Source: Deltaproteobacteria bacterium (lineage in GTDB: Bacteria; Desulfobacterota; Desulfuromonadia; Geobacterales; Pseudopelobacteraceae). From it: a stretch of DNA of 64,000 nucleotides. This document shows, piece by piece, positions 56,278 to 64,000 of this stretch. Both the position numbers and the translations under genes were made by a program. Positions within the stretch are counted from its first letter, which is position 1, and the number at the start of each line of letters is the position of its first letter. The stretch lies in the NCBI GenBank assembly GCA_021781535.1, contig JAJXWO010000005.1, forward strand, positions 1 to 64,000. The letters run 5' to 3'. The notes beneath the pieces are model-generated. The model had not been told where the DNA came from and did no database searches. It was given only the letters and a program-made list of their open reading frames with translations.

Positions 56278-58002
56278 TTAGCTGTGTGTGCTGCCGCCCG
56301 TGTTCACCACTACCTGCAGGCCGCGGCCTGCTCCTGATATGTAGATAAACGTCACCGTTACCGGTCCGTTGTTCTCCTGTTCTGACCGATAATCACGTCT
56401 GAATTCATAGCGAAAGGACTTGACCCTGCTGTCAGGCGGTAGATTAAGCCCATCCGGAAGATCACGAAGTGCGGGCCAGGTACATTTTTTCTGGGTGTCA
56501 ACGGCGAAGGCTGGGAGTTTACCCATCAGCGGCATCTCGCTTCGGCAGTAATCAAACAAGAGAGCGTCATGAAATGCCGCACTGTCGCCTGAATCCGTCA
56601 GCGGTTCTGCCAGGCGGGCAAAAAGCTCGAAAACCTTTCGGCAGGAGAGGCTGGAAAGGTTCTGGTTGCCCGCCCGGCGTGCCATATGGTCAAGAATGGC
56701 GGAGAATTGTTTGCGGCACTGCAGAACCCGGAACGCGGCAGTCATCCCGCCATGTTTGTTGAACAAGTCCAGCAACCGCCCGATTGTTTCGATCCGGCAA
56801 ATATCTTCATACGATAGCCATGGGTTGCGCAAGATCGTGTAAGGGGGGAACTCCGAGAAGCAATACCCTTCACGGTGGCCAATTTCGCGCATTGGAGAAC
56901 CTTTCAGAAGTTTAAGCGGTTCGATCTGTATATCATGGGCGTGCAGGTCGGCAACGGTCTGTAACGACTCAAGGAAGCCCTCGTAGTTTTCCCCCGGTAA
57001 ACCTGCTATGAGATCCAGGTGCAATTCTATGCTTGTTTCAGTCACAAGGCGCCGTACATTGGTGAAAATGCGTTGCAAATCGGCGCTGCGCTTCACTTGT
57101 GCCAATGTTGACTGCGAGGCGGATTGAATCCCTATCTCAAAGCGGAATGTATTTTCGGGCACGTGGGACAGAACCTTCAGGTTCTGGTCGGTCAGAAGGT
57201 CGGCAGAGATTTCAAAGTGAAAATGGCTGTTCCGGTTATGCTCCAGAATGAACTCCCAGAGCATGTTCGCGCGCCCGGCGTCATAATTAAAAGTGCGGTC
57301 TACCAGCTTTATTTGAGGTGTCCTGGTACTCATCAAAAACAGGAGATCTTCCTTTATCCTGTCCAGGCTGAATGTGCGTACCGTCCCTTCCACCGATGAA
57401 AGACAGAACGCGCAGGAGAACGGACAGCCGCGCGATGTTTCGTAATAGACCAGCGGTTTTGAAAAGTCTATTAATCCCGCTTTAAAAGGTGAAGGGAGTC
57501 GGTCAAGTTCCATATTGTTTTTGTTGAGCGGACCAGATACCGTATCGGTGCCGTCCCGGAAAAACAGGTTGCCGATCTCGTCCAAACGGTCATGCCGCAG
57601 GCTTGTATTATCCTGCATAAGCGCTGCTATCAATTGCCTGAACGTCTCTTCCCCCTCGCCTTTAATTACAAAGTCAATTGCATCGTTACCGTGCATGAGA
57701 TCAAATGTTCCGAAAGAAACCTCCGGCCCTCCAAGTACTATACGGGTATGCGGAGATATTTTCTTGATGTCGGAAATAATCCGCAAGGTCTGCTCTATAT
57801 TCCAGATATAACAAGAAAATGCGATCAGATCTGCTTGTTCCGCCATCATGAGTTTCAGTAGATGCTCGCGAGGTTCGTTGACGGTCCATTCACGGATTAT
57901 GATTTCGGTCTGCGAAATATCCTGACAGTACGCGGCCAGGCACGGGAGCGCCAGCGATGCGTGCGAATATTTTGCGTGCAGGGTTGTGAGGAGAATCTTC
58001 AT
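56278..58002 (-). CDS. B12-binding-domain radical SAM protein (DUF4080 type)
   Basis: 574 residues. N-terminal cobalamin-binding-like Rossmann domain (about 1-135), although the DxHxxG motif of true B12-binding proteins is not apparent. Radical SAM domain with SRGCPFSCAFC (CxxxCxxC cluster, about 190-200) and ASRGCPFSC context, and a C-terminal DUF4080-like domain (about 370-574). The substrate is unknown; relatives include anaerobic ring-modifying and methyl-transferring enzymes. Twelve nt after the CapA-like gene, so likely co-transcribed. Confidence 0.88.
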   Translation of the reverse strand: MKILLTTLHAKYSHASLALPCLAAYCQDISQTEIIIREWTVNEPREHLLKLMMAEQADLIAFSCYIWNIEQTLRIISDIKKISPHTRIVLGGPEVSFGTFDLMHGNDAIDFVIKGEGEETFRQLIAALMQDNTSLRHDRLDEIGNLFFRDGTDTVSGPLNKNNMELDRLPSPFKAGLIDFSKPLVYYETSRGCPFSCAFCLSSVEGTVRTFSLDRIKEDLLFLMSTRTPQIKLVDRTFNYDAGRANMLWEFILEHNRNSHFHFEISADLLTDQNLKVLSHVPENTFRFEIGIQSASQSTLAQVKRSADLQRIFTNVRRLVTETSIELHLDLIAGLPGENYEGFLESLQTVADLHAHDIQIEPLKLLKGSPMREIGHREGYCFSEFPPYTILRNPWLSYEDICRIETIGRLLDLFNKHGGMTAAFRVLQCRKQFSAILDHMARRAGNQNLSSLSCRKVFELFARLAEPLTDSGDSAAFHDALLFDYCRSEMPLMGKLPAFAVDTQKKCTWPALRDLPDGLNLPPDSRVKSFRYEFRRDYRSEQENNGPVTVTFIYISGAGRGLQVVVNTGGSTHS

Positions 58003-58014
58003 ATGTGTACGTTC

Positions 58015-59118
58015 TCAGAATGTGAGGGAGTATGTGCCATTTCGGGTCTGTATCTCCGTTTTGAAAGGATGCGACAGGGTGTTTAATTTATCAATAACGG
58101 CAGCACCATCCTCACCGGTCAACAGGTGTGGCTGGAAGCCCACCCGCCGGTACAAAACGTCGATCGGCAGTATTTCAGCCTCTTGGCGGCCATCAGCCAG
58201 TTTCAGGCGGACTATGACGCTGACGTCTGCAACCGTGCTCTTGCTGGCAAAAACGAAATTGCCCAGGCTGTAAAAAATAATGCCGGTTTTATAGCGCTCG
58301 ATTCCCTGGAGAATATGAGGATGGTGACCGATAATCACATTTGCGCCCGCTTCGATGGCCTTGTGGGCGATGTTGCGTTGATAGGACTGTACGGTGCCGG
58401 CCGCCTCCTTCCCCCAGTGAAATGAAACAATCACATAGTCTGCGTGTGTGCGGGCGTTTATTATATCGGCAGTCACCATGCTTTCATACCCGGGGGCGGT
58501 GCCGGGGCGATCCGGGCCTGCAAAAAAAATGACGGGCTGAGTCAGGGAGTACCCGAGGAAGGCTATCTTTTTGCCTTTGATAGTATAAAGCACCATTTTA
58601 CGGGCTTCAGACAGGTTTTCTCCGGCACCGATCCAGGCAATGCCATTGTCGCTCAGATGGCGTAATGTTTCTGCCAACGCTTCCCCGCCAAAGTCCATGG
58701 TATGGTTATTCGCAAGCGTTACAAGATTAAAACCGGCTGCACCGATCGCCGTTGCAACCTGGGCATCGGCGCGGAAGCGAAACCTTTTTTCTGTAAATTC
58801 GTGACCGCCTGCAGCGATAGGCGATTCAAGATTGGCGATATTGATATCACCGGCAATCAGCTCATTTGTGATACCGCGAAATGGGTAGTCATACCCTTTC
58901 CCTCTCAGGAACGGCGCCCATCTTCCCGCCAGCATGATATCACCCACGGCATTGATAATAATTTCATCGGCATGCAGTTGCAGTGGGTGGCAGATAAGGG
59001 CAACGGCGATGAGCGCGTTAGAAACTATTCTCTGCGTTGTTCTACAGATAATAAAGTCGCAACCGTGCATTGCGTATCTGTTTATAAAGGCAAAAATGTA
59101 GGTAAAGATTGATTTCAT
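58015..59118 (-). CDS. CapA-family metallophosphatase-like protein
   Basis: 367 residues from the ATG at 59118; the start is uncertain, since ATGs at 59151, 59133 and 59070 are in frame and none has a good ribosome site. Hydrophobic stretch about residues 30-50 (ALIAVALICHPLQLHA/DE), signal-like. Calcineurin-type metallophosphatase signatures of the CapA/PgsA family follow: AVGDIMLAGR, NLESPI, LANNHTMDFG, VSFHWGKE and GHHPHILQGIE. CapA proteins act in poly-gamma-glutamate capsule or its transfer. No capB or capC genes are adjacent, so the role is open. Confidence 0.85.
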   Translation of the reverse strand: MKSIFTYIFAFINRYAMHGCDFIICRTTQRIVSNALIAVALICHPLQLHADEIIINAVGDIMLAGRWAPFLRGKGYDYPFRGITNELIAGDINIANLESPIAAGGHEFTEKRFRFRADAQVATAIGAAGFNLVTLANNHTMDFGGEALAETLRHLSDNGIAWIGAGENLSEARKMVLYTIKGKKIAFLGYSLTQPVIFFAGPDRPGTAPGYESMVTADIINARTHADYVIVSFHWGKEAAGTVQSYQRNIAHKAIEAGANVIIGHHPHILQGIERYKTGIIFYSLGNFVFASKSTVADVSVIVRLKLADGRQEAEILPIDVLYRRVGFQPHLLTGEDGAAVIDKLNTLSHPFKTEIQTRNGTYSLTF

Positions 59119-59186
59119 CGGGCTCTTTTGCATTGACGTATAACGACTCAAGTGCTACTAAATACACGCTTACTACCGAAAAATAA

Positions 59187-60470
<1,284 letters not shown>

Positions 60471-60531
60471 TAGTGCCGGTCTTTTTTGAGCATTCTTTTT
60501 CGATAAAAAAACGGATGCTGCGAGGTTCTAC

Positions 60532-61020
60532 ATGTTTGGTAAAAAAAATGCGGTATTGCTGGAAGCGGCGGAAGCCAAGATAAAGCAGCAGCAGGATAAG
60601 CTTGATTGGTATCAACGGCACTACGAAAAACAGCAGGTCTATATTGAAGAGTTGTACGATGTCGTCGCTGCTCTTTCCCATCAGCTCGGGATGGTTCTAA
60701 AAAGCGAAAACATGGAACCCCTTCAAAAAAGCCCCTATTTGGAAGACAATAGCAAATTTTTCCTCGACTTGTACGTGCTGTTCAGTATGAGATTCAAGAA
60801 AGGGAAAAATGTTTCATGTTATTTTGGCAAGGGGCGGGAGGAATTGCAGCGCAAGTTTGAGGACAGAGATTTTAAGAACAGCAAAATCGTGTACCTGACC
60901 GAGCGCCTCACTCTTGAAAATCTACTTTCTCTTATCAAAAGTGGATTGTGGAGAAAACCGATTGAAGAGTCGTTGAAGTCAATAAGGAAAGAAAGAGAAC
61001 TTGATATAAATCAGCAGTAA
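60532..61020 (+). CDS. Hypothetical coiled-coil protein
   Basis: 162 residues, no recognised family. Residues about 8-60 form a coiled coil (AEAKIKQQQDKLDWYQRHYEK). Remainder mixed alpha/beta. No signal peptide. AGGTT-type ribosome site. Stands between serS and tRNA-Ser. Codon use looks normal but AT content is higher towards the end. Confidence is only for being a gene. Confidence 0.5.
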   Translation: MFGKKNAVLLEAAEAKIKQQQDKLDWYQRHYEKQQVYIEELYDVVAALSHQLGMVLKSENMEPLQKSPYLEDNSKFFLDLYVLFSMRFKKGKNVSCYFGKGREELQRKFEDRDFKNSKIVYLTERLTLENLLSLIKSGLWRKPIEESLKSIRKERELDINQQ

Positions 61021-61100
61021 CCCTGACAATGTATTGCTGGTGACGGTTACTATTTGAAAATACGAAACAGGTGTGCTATAAAGCAGAGATGCACGACAAT

Positions 61101-61188
61101 GGAAGGGTGGCCGAGTGGTTTAAGGCAGCGGTCTTGAAAACCGCCGAGTGTAACAGCTCCGTGAGTTCGAATCTCACCTCTTCCGCCA
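61101..61188 (+). tRNA. tRNA-Ser (anticodon UGA), CCA end encoded
   Basis: 88 nt including CCA. Acceptor stem GGAAGGG with CTCTTCC; anticodon stem/loop GCGGT-CTTGAAA-ACCGC giving TGA (61133-61137 region); long variable arm (CGAGTGTAACAGCTCCG); T-loop GTTCGAATC. The long variable arm fixes it as a class II tRNA; serine follows from the anticodon. Confidence 0.97.
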
Positions 61189-61221
61189 TAACAATAACTA
61201 ACTAATATTGTTAGTTTAAAT

Positions 61222-61276
61222 AAGCCTGCTACTGAAGTGAGACCTCTCATGAGACCTCTTGGTAGTAGGCTTTCTT
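61222..61276 (+). terminator. Likely terminator hairpin after tRNA-Ser
   Basis: Eleven-bp stem with one G-T pair (61222-61232 with 61262-61272), then TTCTTTG. The loop holds two copies of TGAGACCTCT. Confidence 0.6.
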
Positions 61277-61591
61277 TGTATTCATCACAGATGTGTATTC
61301 ATAATGGTATCTGTTATTACCACACAGATATACCTTGGAAACATAAAGCAAAAACAAACAGCGAAAAACGGTGTTGAGGGACTACTCTTTTCTGTTGACT
61401 ACTGGCGGACATATCAGCTTACGGTATTAAATTTGAAGGTAATGTGTTCTGACTCCATTCTGCGTAAATATATCTTCAGATAAACCGCATATAGGGTATC
61501 GCTGCGAGTATATAGGGTGACTAAATAAGTGAATGTGTGCTGATGTAATATTTAAGATAGTAGTTATAGTTAGTTACAAGGTATGAACATT

Positions 61592-61607
61592 TGGCACGTC
61601 ATATGCT
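61592..61607 (+). promoter_or_regulatory. Sigma-54-type promoter element
   Basis: TGGCACG-TCAT-ATGCT: the GG and GC doublets are 10 bp apart, as the sigma-54 consensus requires. Lies 45 nt upstream of the Lys/Ala-rich protein gene. Two ATATAGGGT repeats 75-110 bp upstream of it could bind an enhancer protein. Confidence 0.65.
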
Positions 61608-61651
61608 TTAGTAGATACAGATTCGCTATAGATTAACCGGAGGTATTACCC

Positions 61652-61909
61652 ATGAAAAAAGTTCTTTCCACAATCGTTGCTGCTCTCGTTGCTATGTCTT
61701 TCTCTGCTGTAGTTTTTGCTGCTGATGTTGCTCCAGTTGCTGCACCTGCTGCTGATGCTAAGCCTGCTGTAGAGAAGAAAGAAGTAAAGAAAGTCGTTAA
61801 ACACAAAAAACACAAAAAAGTAGCAAAAAAAGCAGCAAAAAAAGCAGCAAAAAAAGCAGCAGCTCCTAAAGCTGACGTTGCTGCTCCTGCAGAAGCTCCT
61901 GCTAAGTAA
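61652..61909 (+). CDS. Small exported Lys/Ala-rich polycationic protein
   Basis: 85 residues. Signal peptide to about residue 23 (SAVVFA/AD). The mature part has an acidic-neutral Ala/Pro stretch (24-40), a strongly basic block (41-69: KKEVKKVVKHKKHKKV and three KKAA repeats) and an Ala/Pro tail. The basic block resembles a histone H1-type tail but would be outside the cytoplasm. Ribosome site GGAGG 8 nt upstream. Its function is unknown; it may bind anionic polymers, such as DNA or wall acids. Confidence 0.75.
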   Translation: MKKVLSTIVAALVAMSFSAVVFAADVAPVAAPAADAKPAVEKKEVKKVVKHKKHKKVAKKAAKKAAKKAAAPKADVAAPAEAPAK

Positions 61910-61930
61910 TTTGTTTTTCATTTAGTTTAA

Positions 61931-61962
61931 AAAGGCTGCATCTTCGGATGTGGCCTTTTTTT
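61931..61962 (+). terminator. Intrinsic terminator after the polycation gene
   Basis: Stem AAGGC-TGCATC / GATGTG-GCCTT with a TTCG tetraloop, followed by seven T. Confidence 0.9.
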
Positions 61963-61969
61963 ATGCCTT

Positions 61970-62402
61970 GCCGTTTATGGGGTGAGGTGCCGTGTAAGTT
62001 GTAATTATCCATAATGAGTAATGGTGCCGGTAGGACTGTAGTTATAACCGCAGTTCTGTGTACCTTGACTCATGCTTTTAAAATGATCCGATGATCCCCC
62101 AAATCAACCACAAGTAATTTTTTTACATTTATGAGAATATCTTTCCGCATCGCCATTACTCCCCTTGTTCCCCATCGGTATGCGAGATTAATGCAACAGG
62201 CACTATATTAATGCACTGCGCAACATATCGATATCTGCCGTTTTATTTTGAACATTTTTTGGCACGTTTCATGATAGTAGAATCAAAGTGACGGAAGGAG
62301 CTCGAGACGATAAAAGATTTACATTAATGAACCTCATGCAACATGATTGATCTTATGGTTGATAACAATTTTTGAGGAATCTCAGACGATTGCGGAGGAA
62401 AT
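61970..62402 (+). other. Leader interval before the octaheme cytochrome
   Basis: About 430 bp. Contains two ATTAATGCA repeats (62187-62195 and 62207-62215, 20 bp apart, the same helix face) and a sigma-54-like element TGGCACG (62260-62266) whose -12 half is imperfect (TGA for TGC). No gene recognised. Confidence 0.5.
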
Positions 62403-64000
62403 ATGAATACGTTTAGAACCGTTGTAGCGACCTTATTGGCGATGTCATTTTTTCTCCTGGGGGGGTGTTCAGGAGGCGGGGGAGGCGGGGATCAACCTTC
62501 GCTGGCTTCAAGTACACAGGTAACCGTTGCTAATCTCGTTGGACAGACACAGAGTGCGGCGGTGAGTGCCATTACTGCTGCCGGACTGAGTGTCGGGGCC
62601 ATCACGCCGCAGAGTAGCACGACCGTCCCTAGTGGAATGGTCATAAGTCAGAGCCCCACATCTGGGACATCGGTTAAGGCAGGATCTGTTGTCACGCTCA
62701 TTGTTTCTTCAGGGCCGGCAGCGGGAGGAGGGCAGACTCTCAGAGTTCTGACGCCACTCCCCGTGTCGGAGACCACCCCGACGAGCGGGGGGCTCTCCAC
62801 AACGATCGCGGCTTCCTATGTAGTGCTCGCTTGGAACGACTTGGGAATGCACTGTCTTAATCCCAGCTATGACACTGCGGTCATTCTCCCTCCGTACAAT
62901 ACCGTCCGAGCGCAGGTAATAAAGAGAGGCAACGCCCCCCAAGTGGTGACTTCTGGCGTTACCGTATCGTATCGGCTTATTAACAATACCACGTCTCAGA
63001 AGGGGCTCTTTACCCAATTTTGGACCTATGCATCTCAGCTGTTTGGTATTGCTCCGGCAGTAGATCATGGATTGAACCTGAATGATCCTGCCGTATCTAA
63101 TGGCCTGACAGGAAATATGTTGGCCAAGACCGGTTACTTCATCGTCAGCGGCATTCCCGCGACGCCAGTGAATGACGGCAATACCTGGACCCCCTATCAG
63201 ATGATTGAGGTCACAGCCAAGGATACCTCTACCGGCACAATCCTGGCCCAGACCCGGACCACTGTCCCCACCTCTGACGAGATCAACTGCGGCAAGTGCC
63301 ACGGCAATTCGACAGACCCGGCAGTGGTCTTCAACGATATTCTGGCAAAACATGATGCACATAATGGTACGACACTGCTTAGCTCGAAACCGGTACTCTG
63401 CGCCAAATGTCACGGCAGTCCGGCACTCGGTACATCAGGTCCAGGGTCATCAGGTAAGTACCTCTCTCAGGCAATACACGGTTTCCACTCGGGTCTGGCG
63501 ACCCAACCGGGTTGTTACGATTGCCACCCCGGGGATGTCACCCAGTGCAACCGAAGTAACAAACATACTGCTGCCGATGGTAACTGTACAAACTGCCACG
63601 GCACGTTGGCTACAGTCGCGGCATCTATCGATCTCGGATCACGTGTCCCATGGGTGAATGAACCCAAGTGTGTGACCTGCCATAATACCGGTGTGGCACA
63701 AGTTGATACAGGAACGACACTCTATCGAAATTCTATTGGTCACGGAGGTCTCTTCTGTACAGCTTGTCACGGAAGCCCTCATGCCATGACACCGTCTGGC
63801 CAAGTGACTGATAACTATCAATCAATCCAGTATCAAGGAAAAGCAATGGCGTTGGGTGATTGCCGTATATGTCATAAAACCTCTCGCGGGGGAGGATCGG
63901 CTTCAGAATTTGCAAATGAACATGGCGGGTCAAACCATGCTGCTTGTGCCATTTGTCACACTGGTTTCACAAACGCGTCAAATACTGTCAACTGGCCGCA
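62403..64000 (+). CDS. Multiheme c-type cytochrome lipoprotein with PASTA domain, partial
   Basis: Truncated by the window end: 532 codons are visible and no stop. Ribosome site GGAGG. Lipoprotein signal with lipobox LLGGC (Cys22), a Gly stretch, then a PASTA domain (about 38-103: VPSGMVISQSPTSGTSVKAG). A domain with VVLAWNDLGMHC and ILPPYNTVRAQVI (about 140-190), known in other deltaproteobacterial cytochromes, follows. Eight CxxCH heme motifs are visible at about residues 296, 333, 371, 395, 423, 452, 487 and 515, and more may follow. Extracytoplasmic electron transfer at the outer membrane is the likely role. PASTA usually binds peptidoglycan or beta-lactams, so the fusion is unusual. Confidence 0.9.
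   Translation, partial: MNTFRTVVATLLAMSFFLLGGCSGGGGGGDQPSLASSTQVTVANLVGQTQSAAVSAITAAGLSVGAITPQSSTTVPSGMVISQSPTSGTSVKAGSVVTLIVSSGPAAGGGQTLRVLTPLPVSETTPTSGGLSTTIAASYVVLAWNDLGMHCLNPSYDTAVILPPYNTVRAQVIKRGNAPQVVTSGVTVSYRLINNTTSQKGLFTQFWTYASQLFGIAPAVDHGLNLNDPAVSNGLTGNMLAKTGYFIVSGIPATPVNDGNTWTPYQMIEVTAKDTSTGTILAQTRTTVPTSDEINCGKCHGNSTDPAVVFNDILAKHDAHNGTTLLSSKPVLCAKCHGSPALGTSGPGSSGKYLSQAIHGFHSGLATQPGCYDCHPGDVTQCNRSNKHTAADGNCTNCHGTLATVAASIDLGSRVPWVNEPKCVTCHNTGVAQVDTGTTLYRNSIGHGGLFCTACHGSPHAMTPSGQVTDNYQSIQYQGKAMALGDCRICHKTSRGGGSASEFANEHGGSNHAACAICHTGFTNASNTVNWP

Larger units (their letters stand above)
61189..61651 (+). other. Interval after tRNA-Ser
   Basis: 463 bp without a supported gene. Contains the tRNA terminator candidate (61222-61276), two ATATAGGGT repeats (61489-61497 and 61510-61518, 21 bp apart) and a sigma-54-type promoter element (61592-61607) for the next gene. 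A 74-residue ORF starting at 61259 was not accepted. Confidence 0.7.

Noticed and set aside
61189..61300. Phage attachment site next to tRNA-Ser
   Set aside because: TGAGACCTCT is repeated twice in the hairpin loop but neither copy matches the tRNA 3' end, and no integrase gene is near.
61259..61483. 74-codon ORF after tRNA-Ser
   Set aside because: Starts inside the tRNA terminator region, has no ribosome site, AT-rich codons and no recognisable protein features.
63000..64000. CRISPR array or prophage signal
   Set aside because: Repeated CxxCH codons are heme motifs; no regularly spaced direct repeats and no phage genes were seen anywhere in the window.

Overview
The window looks like a chromosomal segment of a Geobacter-type bacterium (Desulfuromonadia/Geobacterales). 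The reasons are an octaheme c-type cytochrome lipoprotein, an F1Fo ATP synthase cluster that starts with paired b'/b subunits behind parAB and lacks the a and c subunits, large hybrid histidine kinases, sigma-54-type promoter elements, a propionyl/methylmalonyl-CoA module, and many conserved deltaproteobacterial lipoproteins and porins. The exact species is not determined. No prophage, insertion sequence with a transposase, or CRISPR array was seen.

Layout. 1-9 kb (minus strand): an RhlE-type RNA helicase with an intrinsic-terminator hairpin in its leader, moaC, a large lipoprotein with a MACPF-like region and a GON-like C-terminal domain, pilT, a GspE/PilB-like protein that has lost its ATPase motifs, and dnaB. 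9-19.4 kb (minus): a tightly coupled six-gene signalling operon (hybrid kinase with three receivers, periplasmic binding protein, membrane GAF sensor, CheR, CheB, second hybrid kinase) in which five junctions overlap. 19.5-29 kb: a U32 peptidase-family (TrhP-like) gene, then rightward a CpoB-like lipoprotein, a LysM protein, dprA, topA, trmFO and a GlcF-like Fe-S protein.

29-37 kb (plus): an XRE-cupin regulator, an acyl-CoA carboxyltransferase, an unusual 969-residue biotin carboxylase/carrier protein, the methylmalonyl-CoA mutase catalytic subunit and methylmalonyl-CoA epimerase. Together these would interconvert propionyl-CoA and succinyl-CoA, with the B12-binding mutase subunit encoded elsewhere. 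37-43 kb: a FlgT-like lipoprotein, two outer-membrane barrel proteins, a nested inverted-repeat element, and a conserved exported beta-propeller-like protein. 43-51 kb: parA-parB, then atpF'-F-H-A-G-D-C. 51-56 kb: an unknown protein coupled to a TIGR01212 radical SAM protein; convergent to it, kup plus a Na+/Ca2+ exchanger-family gene under a well-conserved ydaO-type c-di-AMP riboswitch.

56-64 kb: a DUF4911 protein, a B12-binding radical SAM protein and a CapA-like protein, serS, a coiled-coil hypothetical, tRNA-Ser(UGA), a small exported Lys/Ala-rich polycation behind a sigma-54-like promoter, and a PASTA-containing octaheme cytochrome truncated by the window end. Main leads for a second look: the MACPF/GON lipoprotein, the pseudo-ATPase next to pilT, the overlapping kinase/CheBR/binding-protein operon, the atypical biotin carboxylase, the c-di-AMP-controlled cation transport unit, and the sigma-54-like promoters before the polycation and cytochrome genes. 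All family assignments come from reading motifs by eye; no database search was run.
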